Shown here piece by piece: positions 56,934-64,000 of a DNA stretch of 64,000 nt (positions within the stretch are counted from its first letter, which is position 1; every line of letters starts with the position of its first letter). The stretch lies in NCBI RefSeq assembly GCF_028010285.1, contig NZ_CP116304.1:1070501-1134500 (forward strand). Reading direction: 5' to 3'. Source of the DNA: Pseudomonas sp. Q1-7. GTDB lineage: Bacteria > Pseudomonadota > Gammaproteobacteria > Pseudomonadales > Pseudomonadaceae. The position numbers were made by a program, and so were the translations under genes. The notes beneath the pieces are model-generated. The model made no database searches. It saw only the letters and a list, made by a program, of their open reading frames with translations, and was not told the origin of the DNA.

Positions 56934-57770
56934 TCAGCTGTTCAGCAGGCCCTCCAGCCGGGTGCGCAACGGTTCGATCTCGTCATGCGTCAGGTCCAGT
57001 AGGAAGTCGTCCTTGAGTGTCTGGACCAGCTCGGCGGCGTCGTCGATCTTGCGGCTTTCCAGCCGGCCGTCGCGGTGGCGGCGGTTGAAGGTGCCGTTGG
57101 CCAGGGTCAGGCGCCATTCGCCGTCGCTGCGGGCGCTCATCAGCATTTGCCGGAATACGCTGTCCGGGTGCGTGGAGGTGTACCAGTTGCGCGGGATGCA
57201 ATCGACCCAGGCATTCACGTCGGGGCCGAAGCGGTAGCAGGCGGCCCAGCCGGTCTCGGCGCGGAAGTTTTCCAGTTGCACCTCACCCGTGCCGTCGTAC
57301 TGCGGCTGCAGGCGATAGGGCAGGTCGGCCGGCATCGGGCCTTCCAGGGGCACGGCACGCCAGGGGGTGGCGGAGCCGAAGCCGACGTCCGCCAGATACG
57401 GGCCTTCCGGCAGCAGCACCCGCAGCATCAGGTGGGACAGCATGGTCTGCGGCGCGTCCAGGGGCAGACCCCAGCGCACGCGGGCGGCCAGCAGTTCGAC
57501 GCGGTAGCCGAGGGCGAGCAGCAGGCGGGCGAACAGGTTGTTCAGTTCGAAGCAATAGCCGCCGCGGCCGCGCTCCACCACCTTGGCGAACACCCCGTCG
57601 GCATCGATGTGAATGGGCCGGTCGAGCAACACGTCGACGTTTTCGAAGGCCACGCGCTGCTGGTGGGCGGCGATCAGCCGGTCGAGGCTGACGAGGTCGG
57701 TGTCCTGCGGGGCGGGGGCGTCCAGGTGCTGCAGATAGGCCTCGGCCTGTTGCGGGTTGAGCGCGTACAT
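56934..57770 (-). CDS. nat: Arylamine N-acetyltransferase
   Basis: 278 aa, the usual bacterial NAT size. Catalytic triad visible: Cys73 (GRGGYCFELN), His113 (MLSHLMLRV) and Asp128 (YLADVGFG). Transfers acetyl from acetyl-CoA to arylamines and hydrazines. Single gene. Confidence 0.94.
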   Translation of the reverse strand: MYALNPQQAEAYLQHLDAPAPQDTDLVSLDRLIAAHQQRVAFENVDVLLDRPIHIDADGVFAKVVERGRGGYCFELNNLFARLLLALGYRVELLAARVRWGLPLDAPQTMLSHLMLRVLLPEGPYLADVGFGSATPWRAVPLEGPMPADLPYRLQPQYDGTGEVQLENFRAETGWAACYRFGPDVNAWVDCIPRNWYTSTHPDSVFRQMLMSARSDGEWRLTLANGTFNRRHRDGRLESRKIDDAAELVQTLKDDFLLDLTHDEIEPLRTRLEGLLNS

Positions 57771-58155
57771 GCGGGGGGCTCCTTGGCGATGACGTCTGGA
57801 TGCTAGCAGATGCCCAAGCGGGTCGGACGAACGGTAGTCAGGTGTCTTTCTTAATCAACATGGCATGTAAAAAATAAAGAACTGATGAGTCATGCTCATG
57901 CGCAGGTATCTCTTTCATATCAGTGCATTACGTGGGTTTTGTTGAGGCGGTGGCGTCGTCATCCCGTCGATTTTTTTGCTCAATGGCGTTGTTATTGTTT
58001 GACATATTTTACGTCTTTGGCAGACTGCGCCTCCGTGGTACCCGCCTGCTTCGCTCGGCACCGGGCCTCTGCGCGTCAATAACAAAAACTCCGTCAGCCG
58101 AGGTGCCCGTCCATGGCGCCCGGCCCCGACGGGCGTGCCTCTGGAACAAGAACAA
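57771..58155. other. AT-rich leader of the symporter gene
   Basis: 385 bp, clearly lower in GC than its surroundings (57860-58020). Contains the dyad ATGAG-TCATG-CTCAT at 57885-57899, a possible operator. No gene. Confidence 0.55.
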
Positions 58156-59595
58156 ATGCTGATCTGGTTTGTTGCGGTATACCTGCTGATCACCGTTGGT
58201 GTCGGTTTCTACGCTTCCACGCGTGTCAAGAACTCCAAGGACTTCGCCGCCGGCGGCCGGAGCATGTCCTTTCCCCTGGTCGCGGCGATGGTGTTCGCCA
58301 CCTGGTTCGGCTCGGAGGCCGTTCTGGGTATCCCCGCGACGTTCATCGAGGAAGGCTTCGCCGGGATTGTCGAAGACCCCTTCGGTTCGTTCGGTTGCCT
58401 GATGCTGGTGGGCCTGGTGTTCGCCCGCCCGCTGTACCGCATGAACCTGCTGACCATCGGTGACTTCTTCCGCAAGCGCTTCGGGCCGCAGGTGGAAACC
58501 CTCACCAGCCTGGTGATCATCGGTTCCTACCTGGGCTGGGTGGCCGCGCAGCTCACCGCGCTCGGGGTGGTGTTCAACGTGCTCTCTGACGGTTCCATCA
58601 CCACCACCCAGGGCATGCTGATCGGCACCGCCATCGTGCTGCTCTACACCCTGTTCGGCGGCATGTGGTCCGTGGCCCTGACCGACTTCATGCAGATGAT
58701 CATCATCGTCGTCGGCCTGGTGTACCTGACCTGGCTGATCGGCGACATGGCCGGTGGCGCCGATGTGGTGATCAGCCACGCCGCCAGCGAGGGCAAGCTG
58801 ACCTTCATGCACAGTTTCGAGCCGAGGGACATCGTCGCCTTCGTCGCCGCGGCGGTGACCATGATGTTCGGCTCCATTCCGCAGCAGGACGTGTACGCCC
58901 GCGTGATGTCGGCCAAGACCGAGAACATCGCCGCGCGTGCTTCGATGGCGGGTGCCGTGTTCTACCTGTCGTTCTGCATGCTGCCGATCTTCCTGACCTA
59001 CGCCGCCTCGCTGATCGACCCGGCCATGGTGCAGAAGTGGCTGGCCGAGGATGCGCAGATGATCCTGCCGCACCTGATCATGGAGCGCACGCCGCTGTTC
59101 GCCCAGGTGATGTTCTTCGGCGCGCTGCTGTCGGCCATCATGTCCACCGCCTCGGGCACCCTGCTGGCGCCTTCGGTGACCTTCACCGAAAACATCCTCA
59201 AGCGCTTCATGCCGGACATGACCGACCGCCAGTTCCTGCTCGCCATGCGCGTGAGCGTGGTGGGCATGACCGTGGCCACCTCGGTGTTCGCCCTGTACTC
59301 CGACGCCAGCATCTACGAGATGGTCGGCAACGCCTACAAGGTGACCCTGGTCGCCGCCGTGGTGCCGCTGTTCGCCGGCCTGTTCTGGAAGCGCGCCACC
59401 ACCCAGGGTGCGCTGATGGCGATCGCCTTCGGCCTGCTGTCCTGGAGCTATCTGGAGGCCACCTACGTCGACACCGACTTCTGGCCGCCGCAGCTCGCGG
59501 GCCTGCTGCTCAGTGCCCTGGGCATGTTCCTCGGTTCGCTGCTGCCGCAGTTCGTGCGTAGCCGCCGCGAGAGCCTGGAGCCGGCCGCGGCCTGA
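58156..59595 (+). CDS. Sodium:solute symporter family transporter
   Basis: 479 aa, about 13 membrane helices. SSS family features: FAAGGRSMSFPLVAAMVFATWFG region near residues 31-55, and ALLSAIMSTASGTLLAPS (about 316-333) for sodium binding. Substrate not deducible; the branch includes carboxylate and choline-like symporters. ATG at 58156; a GTG at 58135 would add seven residues. Confidence 0.9.
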   Translation: MLIWFVAVYLLITVGVGFYASTRVKNSKDFAAGGRSMSFPLVAAMVFATWFGSEAVLGIPATFIEEGFAGIVEDPFGSFGCLMLVGLVFARPLYRMNLLTIGDFFRKRFGPQVETLTSLVIIGSYLGWVAAQLTALGVVFNVLSDGSITTTQGMLIGTAIVLLYTLFGGMWSVALTDFMQMIIIVVGLVYLTWLIGDMAGGADVVISHAASEGKLTFMHSFEPRDIVAFVAAAVTMMFGSIPQQDVYARVMSAKTENIAARASMAGAVFYLSFCMLPIFLTYAASLIDPAMVQKWLAEDAQMILPHLIMERTPLFAQVMFFGALLSAIMSTASGTLLAPSVTFTENILKRFMPDMTDRQFLLAMRVSVVGMTVATSVFALYSDASIYEMVGNAYKVTLVAAVVPLFAGLFWKRATTQGALMAIAFGLLSWSYLEATYVDTDFWPPQLAGLLLSALGMFLGSLLPQFVRSRRESLEPAAA

Positions 59596-59610
59596 TCCGT
59601 CCCGGCATGA

Positions 59611-59640
59611 AAAAGCCCCGCCAAGTGCGGGGCTCTTCTT
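59611..59640 (+). terminator. Rho-independent terminator of the symporter gene
   Basis: Stem GCCCCGC / GCGGGGC, loop CAAGT, followed by TCTTCTTT. Confidence 0.88.
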
Positions 59641-59669
59641 TGGACGGGAAGCAGGAAAGTAATGGCGAG

Positions 59670-59981
59670 TCAGGCCACCAGTTCAACGAAGCCGCGCAAT
59701 ACGGTGAGGCCGACGAACAGGGTCATGGCGATGGCGCTGCCGCGGGGCAGTTCGTCGCAGAGGCCCTTGTAGTTGATGGGGCCGAGGAAGAGTTTCGGCC
59801 AGCAGGCGAAGGCGGCGCAGAGGGTGATCAGCGAGAGCGCGGCGAGGCCGGCGGAGAGGTCGAAGGGGTCGTCGGAGAAGATGCAGCTGACGGGGATGGC
59901 AACGGCGAGGGTGAGCCAGCCGCCGGTGACCAGTTTTTCCCCTCGGGTTCGCGCAATGGCGTGGGCGCTTTCGCGGGCCAT
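59670..59981 (-). CDS. Hypothetical small membrane protein
   Basis: 103 aa with three hydrophobic segments (about residues 18-36, 43-61, 83-101). No family recognised. A run of high-quality codons and an AAGGAAT site before the ATG support it. Convergent with the symporter gene. Confidence 0.72.
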   Translation of the reverse strand: MARESAHAIARTRGEKLVTGGWLTLAVAIPVSCIFSDDPFDLSAGLAALSLITLCAAFACWPKLFLGPINYKGLCDELPRGSAIAMTLFVGLTVLRGFVELVA

Positions 59982-60089
59982 CTGAGGATTCCTTCTCTGA
60001 CTGCAGGCTGAGACTGCCGCGCATTCTCCCCCCGCCCTTTCCAGGGCGCAAGACAGTGGGGCCCGCCCGCGTGACGGGCCCCGCTGTCC

Positions 60090-60908
60090 TCAGAAGTGCA
60101 CCTTGGCCAGCAGGCTGAAGGTGTTCTGGTCGGTGCCGCCGAGGAGGTCGTCGCCGAGGAAGCTGTTGTCGTCGATGGCGTACTTGTTCTTCCAGTAGTC
60201 GTACTCGATACCGACGTAGACGTGCTTCGCCGCGCTCCAGCCCATGGCCTTGCCCAGGTCGTACTTGATCTGCGGGTTGAAGTGCAGGTTGGCGTGCAGG
60301 TCGTTCGGGCGGTCGGAGGTGGCGTCCTTGTTGTTCCACACCCAGTCCATGAAGCCGTCGATGAGGATGTCCGAGTTACCCACCGCAAGGGTGTAGGACC
60401 ACACCGGGGTGACCTGCCACTGGCCGGACGGGTTGCCGGTGATGCCGTCGGGCTTGCGGTAGTAGAGGTTCAGCTGGAAGTAGTCGAAACCGGGGAGCGC
60501 GAGGTCGAAGCCCGGGCCCAGCAGGTAGTTCTGGTTGCGGTTCTCGCCGCGCTCGTAGGTGGCGGCCAGCAGCACGTCGCTGATGGGGCCGAATTCCAGC
60601 TTCTGGTCGAAGACCTTGCCGAAGGACAGGCGCGGGGAGATTTCACCGTAGTAGGTGTTCTTGCCCAGGTTCGGGTCTTCTTCGCCGTTGTAGTTGATCT
60701 GGTCGACGAAGATGAACAGGTCGCCCCAGGTCCAGCCGCTGGCGTGTTCGTAGGTGAAGGTCTGCTGGGTGTCCGGGTTGATCTTGAAGTCCTGGCCGTA
60801 GAGGTAGGTCAGGCTGTTGTCCTGCCACAGCAGGGGGCCGTCGGCCAGGGTGGTGCCGGCCGCCAGCAGGGTGCCGGCGAGCGTCAGGGAAGAAAGGCTG
60901 CGATTCAT
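60090..60908 (-). CDS. Outer membrane protein of the Tsx/OmpK (nucleoside-specific channel) family
   Basis: 272 aa. Signal peptide (residues 1-22, ending TTLADG), alternating beta-strand pattern and a terminal aromatic (AKVHF) for outer-membrane assembly. SLTYLYGQDFKINPD and ISPRLSFGKVF match the Tsx/OmpK family. Likely a 12-strand barrel for small solutes such as nucleosides. Confidence 0.88.
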   Translation of the reverse strand: MNRSLSSLTLAGTLLAAGTTLADGPLLWQDNSLTYLYGQDFKINPDTQQTFTYEHASGWTWGDLFIFVDQINYNGEEDPNLGKNTYYGEISPRLSFGKVFDQKLEFGPISDVLLAATYERGENRNQNYLLGPGFDLALPGFDYFQLNLYYRKPDGITGNPSGQWQVTPVWSYTLAVGNSDILIDGFMDWVWNNKDATSDRPNDLHANLHFNPQIKYDLGKAMGWSAAKHVYVGIEYDYWKNKYAIDDNSFLGDDLLGGTDQNTFSLLAKVHF

Positions 60909-61250
60909 CAGGGTTCCAATGGTCGTTGGCAGTTTCCATCTGCGTGGAAATTCGACTGCCTGGTCAGGCCGCCTGCGGGTTGGACAGGGGCGGGGCGCGG
61001 GATTATCGGGTGTGGACGAGGTTTTTCAAGAGGCAAGGGGCTGTCGCGGCCGGATGCTGACAGTCGGTCCCTGGCGCGGGTGGGTGGCAGTCGTTCGGCC
61101 CCCGAAGTCCGCCGTCCGTCCGACGCCCTGCGGGGCGATCGCCCGGGGCGTCCGCGCGGGGCAACTCCCATGCCATTCGACGGCACCCGCTCTGCCTCGC
61201 GGGGCGGCGGGAATTCGCCCCAACCCGTCACCGCCGGGCGCCGCCGGCAA

Positions 61251-61270
61251 TCTGGGGACATATCCCCAGA
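61251..61270. promoter_or_regulatory. Palindrome TCTGGGGACATATCCCCAGA upstream of the sigma-54 regulator
   Basis: Perfect 8-bp arms around CATA. Shares the GGGGA/TCCCC core with the two dyads before the second response regulator, so it may be a binding site for the regulator it precedes (autoregulation). Confidence 0.5.
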
Positions 61271-61377
61271 TGTGGGGAAAAAGTGGGGAAGACAGGGGAG
61301 AGGGCCACCCGCTTGTGGTTCGGTGGTCGCCGAACGGTAGGGCCGCCCGGGACGGTGCCTGGGCTATAAATACCTGA

Positions 61378-61554
61378 GCCTGCGCGGGAAGTGCCGGCCT
61401 GGCCGACGGCGTTTCTGCACGCTTGCCCGCGCGCGCCACCGGCTTTCCCGTGCGCACGATGATCCAGGGCCTTTGTGCCGCCATCGGCATCGACAGCCGG
61501 GAAAACACCGGCACCAACGTGCACTTGACCTTCAAGGTCACGGCAGGGGGATAA
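61378..61554 (+). pseudogene. Possible remnant of an anti-sigma/HATPase-type protein C-terminus
   Basis: The frame ends ...MIQGLCAAIGIDSRENTGTNVHLTFKV and stops 6 bp before the next ATG. This resembles the last part of an HATPase_c domain (G-x-G-T-x-V-x-L-x-F after a two-helix segment). The frame begins only at 61378 with no start or N- and G1-box motifs, so at most the 3' end survives. Could be chance. Confidence 0.35.
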
Positions 61555-61560
61555 GCAGCT

Positions 61561-62988
<1,428 letters not shown>

Positions 62989-62998
62989 GCCTCGCCCC

Positions 62999-63033
62999 GG
63001 GGATTTCCCCGACCAAGGGTGGGGTTTCCCCCA
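62999..63033. promoter_or_regulatory. Two GGGG-N3-CCCC dyads (enhancer-like sites)
   Basis: GGGGATTTCCCC (62999-63010) and TGGGGTTTCCCCCA (63020-63033), centres about 22 bp apart, 70-100 bp before the sigma-54 promoter; that is normal spacing for NtrC-type activator sites. Confidence 0.6.
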
Positions 63034-63096
63034 TGGAGGAACTTTCGTCCCGATCTAGACTCTGGGAAGTATCGGCCCGGGCGGGCCGAATCCGCG

Positions 63097-63115
63097 TTGG
63101 CGTGGAACGTGCAAG
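63097..63115 (+). promoter_or_regulatory. Sigma-54 promoter of the second response regulator
   Basis: TTGGCGTGGAACGTGCAAG: GG (63099-63100), ten bases, GC (63111-63112), with TTGGC and TGCA context matching the -24/-12 consensus. Confidence 0.78.
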
Positions 63116-63173
63116 GATGCAATCGGCGGCCGCACCGGCCGCCGTCCGATCTCCTGACAGGGGAGCAGCCGCA

Positions 63174-63707
63174 GTGTCGAAGAAAGTACTGATAGTCGAC
63201 GACGAAGAAATCCTCGCCGGGAATTTCCGGACCTACCTGGAAATGCTCGGTTGCGAGGTGCAGGTCGCCACCAGCGGCGCCGATGCCCTGCGGACGGTCC
63301 TGGGCTTCAAGCCCGACCTGCTGGTGCTCGACTATCGTCTGCCGGACATGACCGGCTTCGAGGTCTACGATGCCCTGCGCACCCTGCACAGTTGCGAGGC
63401 GGTGCTGATGACCGCGCATCCCAGCATCGAGGTGTGCAACCGCGCCATCGAACGCCATATCGACGTCATCCTGCTCAAGCCCTTCCCCCTGCACGAACTG
63501 GGCAATGTGGTGCTCCACGGCCTGCCCGCCGGCACCCCGCGCGAACAGCCGGCGTCCGCCGAACAGCCGGACCAGGTGGAGCGCCGCCGGGGCGGCGAGG
63601 TGAGTTTCCCGCTGAAACTCTACGATGGCGCCTGGGTGCTCGCCGACCGCCGCCGTCCCGTGGCCGACACCGACGTGCCGTTGAAGCAGGTCACGAAAGG
63701 CAGTTGA
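63174..63707 (+). CDS. Response regulator, receiver domain with unknown C-terminal tail
   Basis: 177 aa. Receiver with acidic pocket DDEE (residues 9-12), Asp53 (LDYRLPDM), Thr/Ser switch (LMTAH) and KPF Lys. After about residue 120 there is no known output domain, only a Pro/Arg-rich linker and a beta-like tail (VSFPLKLYDGAWVLAD). Its receiver start (LIVDDEEILAGNFRTYL) is close to that of the upstream regulator (LIVEDDEILADNFCTYL), suggesting duplication. GTG start at 63174 behind GGGGAG. Confidence 0.9.
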   Translation: MSKKVLIVDDEEILAGNFRTYLEMLGCEVQVATSGADALRTVLGFKPDLLVLDYRLPDMTGFEVYDALRTLHSCEAVLMTAHPSIEVCNRAIERHIDVILLKPFPLHELGNVVLHGLPAGTPREQPASAEQPDQVERRRGGEVSFPLKLYDGAWVLADRRRPVADTDVPLKQVTKGS

Positions 63708-63725
63708 ACCTGCCGGTTCGGCAAC

Positions 63726-63754
63726 AAGCGCAGGCCAGGGCCTGCGCTTTTTCG
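63726..63754 (+). terminator. Rho-independent terminator of the second response regulator
   Basis: Stem AGCGCAGGCC / GGCCTGCGCT, loop AG, then TTTTT. The reverse strand also has an A-rich start, so it may serve both directions. Confidence 0.92.
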
Positions 63755-63766
63755 TTGCTCGCGCAA

Positions 63767-64000
63767 TTACTGGATGCTCGATGCCAGCTCGAAGATGGGG
63801 ATGTACATCAGGATCACGATGACCCCGATGATCAGCCCGATGAAGGTCATCAGCAGTGGCTCGAACAGCCGTACGAACCATTCGATCCAGCGACTGGTTT
63901 CCTCGTCGTGGAAGTCGGCGGTGCGCTCCATCATCGCGCCGAGGTTGCCGGACTGTTCGCCCGCCCGCAGCATGCGCAGCGACACCGGCGTCGCCAGGCC
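63767..64000 (-). CDS. Type II secretion/type IV pilus inner-membrane protein F (GspF/PilC family), 3' end only
   Basis: The last 77 codons of the gene; it continues past the window edge. The visible part has the cytoplasmic MLRAGEQSGNLGAMMER region and a final membrane segment (LMTFIGLIIGVIVILMYIPIF), typical of the C-terminal GspF domain. It cannot be told here whether it belongs to a secretion or pilus system. Confidence 0.88.
   Translation of the reverse strand, partial: GLATPVSLRMLRAGEQSGNLGAMMERTADFHDEETSRWIEWFVRLFEPLLMTFIGLIIGVIVILMYIPIFELASSIQ

Larger units (their letters stand above)
60909..61560. other. 652-bp region upstream of the sigma-54 regulator
   Basis: No intact gene. It holds a perfect 8-bp dyad (61251-61270), a tandem GTGGGGAA motif (61272-61290), a TATAAA box (61365-61370) and a gene remnant just before the regulator. 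Confidence 0.65.

Overview
The window is a high-GC chromosomal segment that reads as Pseudomonas. The evidence is gene content and local synteny: a radA, mapZ-like PilZ, DUF3015, glyA, morA-like, ettA, gdhA, rtcB block resembling the PA4583-PA4615 part of P. aeruginosa, a bauRABC beta-alanine block resembling PA0130-PA0133, a ccoN4 plus siroheme reductase block resembling PA4129-PA4134, and a cyanide-insensitive (CioAB-type) bd oxidase. REP-type palindromes are abundant. I recall these P. aeruginosa loci from general knowledge and have not aligned them. The species may lie in the P. resinovorans or P. alcaligenes neighbourhood, but that is a guess.

Layout. 1-9.1 kb: a cut-off flavoprotein, a deacetylase divergent from a GNAT and SagB-like oxidoreductase pair, tesB and a HAD phosphatase, a DUF559 endonuclease between two identical 41-bp hairpin repeats, and small enzymes (YpfJ, PhzF, DUF411, DUF4345). 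9.4-13.9 kb: trmA, a purine permease, a DJ-1 protein and an MFS exporter. 14.2-20.5 kb: a periplasmic molybdenum hydroxylase operon (Tat-exported large subunit, 2Fe-2S subunit, tri-haem cytochrome c, XdhC, MobA-like nucleotidyltransferase) with two operator-like sites upstream. 20.9-29.7 kb: a respiratory block with cioAB plus a DUF2474 peptide behind an Anr-type box, rsmC, fpr, an orphan ccoN with a Cys-rich CcoQ-like partner, and a siroheme reductase with DUF934. 30-46.5 kb: core genes (TerC/CorC membrane protein, mscL, radA, mapZ-like, glyA, morA-like, ettA, gdhA, rtcB). 46.7-51 kb: bauR divergent from bauABC, whose terminator is split by an intact IS4-family element (51027-52448).

52.4-57 kb is the accessory part: an HhH protein, a REP-associated tyrosine transposase, a tandem REPIN array, and a BRO-N antirepressor-like gene whose leader carries a candidate c4-type antisense RNA, all bracketed by copies of the same REPIN unit. 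Then come phnA, a LEA-2 lipoprotein, an intergenic region with three DnaA-box-like palindromic elements, a phytanoyl-CoA-type dioxygenase and an arylamine N-acetyltransferase. 58-64 kb: a sodium:solute symporter, a Tsx/OmpK-like outer membrane protein, a sigma-54 response regulator followed by a predicted sigma-54 promoter driving a second response regulator, and the 3' end of a GspF/PilC-like gene.

No tRNA, rRNA or CRISPR array was seen. The most interesting non-textbook signals are the BRO-N/c4/RAYT/REPIN island, the repeat-flanked DUF559 gene, the IS insertion into a palindromic terminator, and the two-regulator sigma-54 circuit with its GGGGA/TCCCC palindromes.
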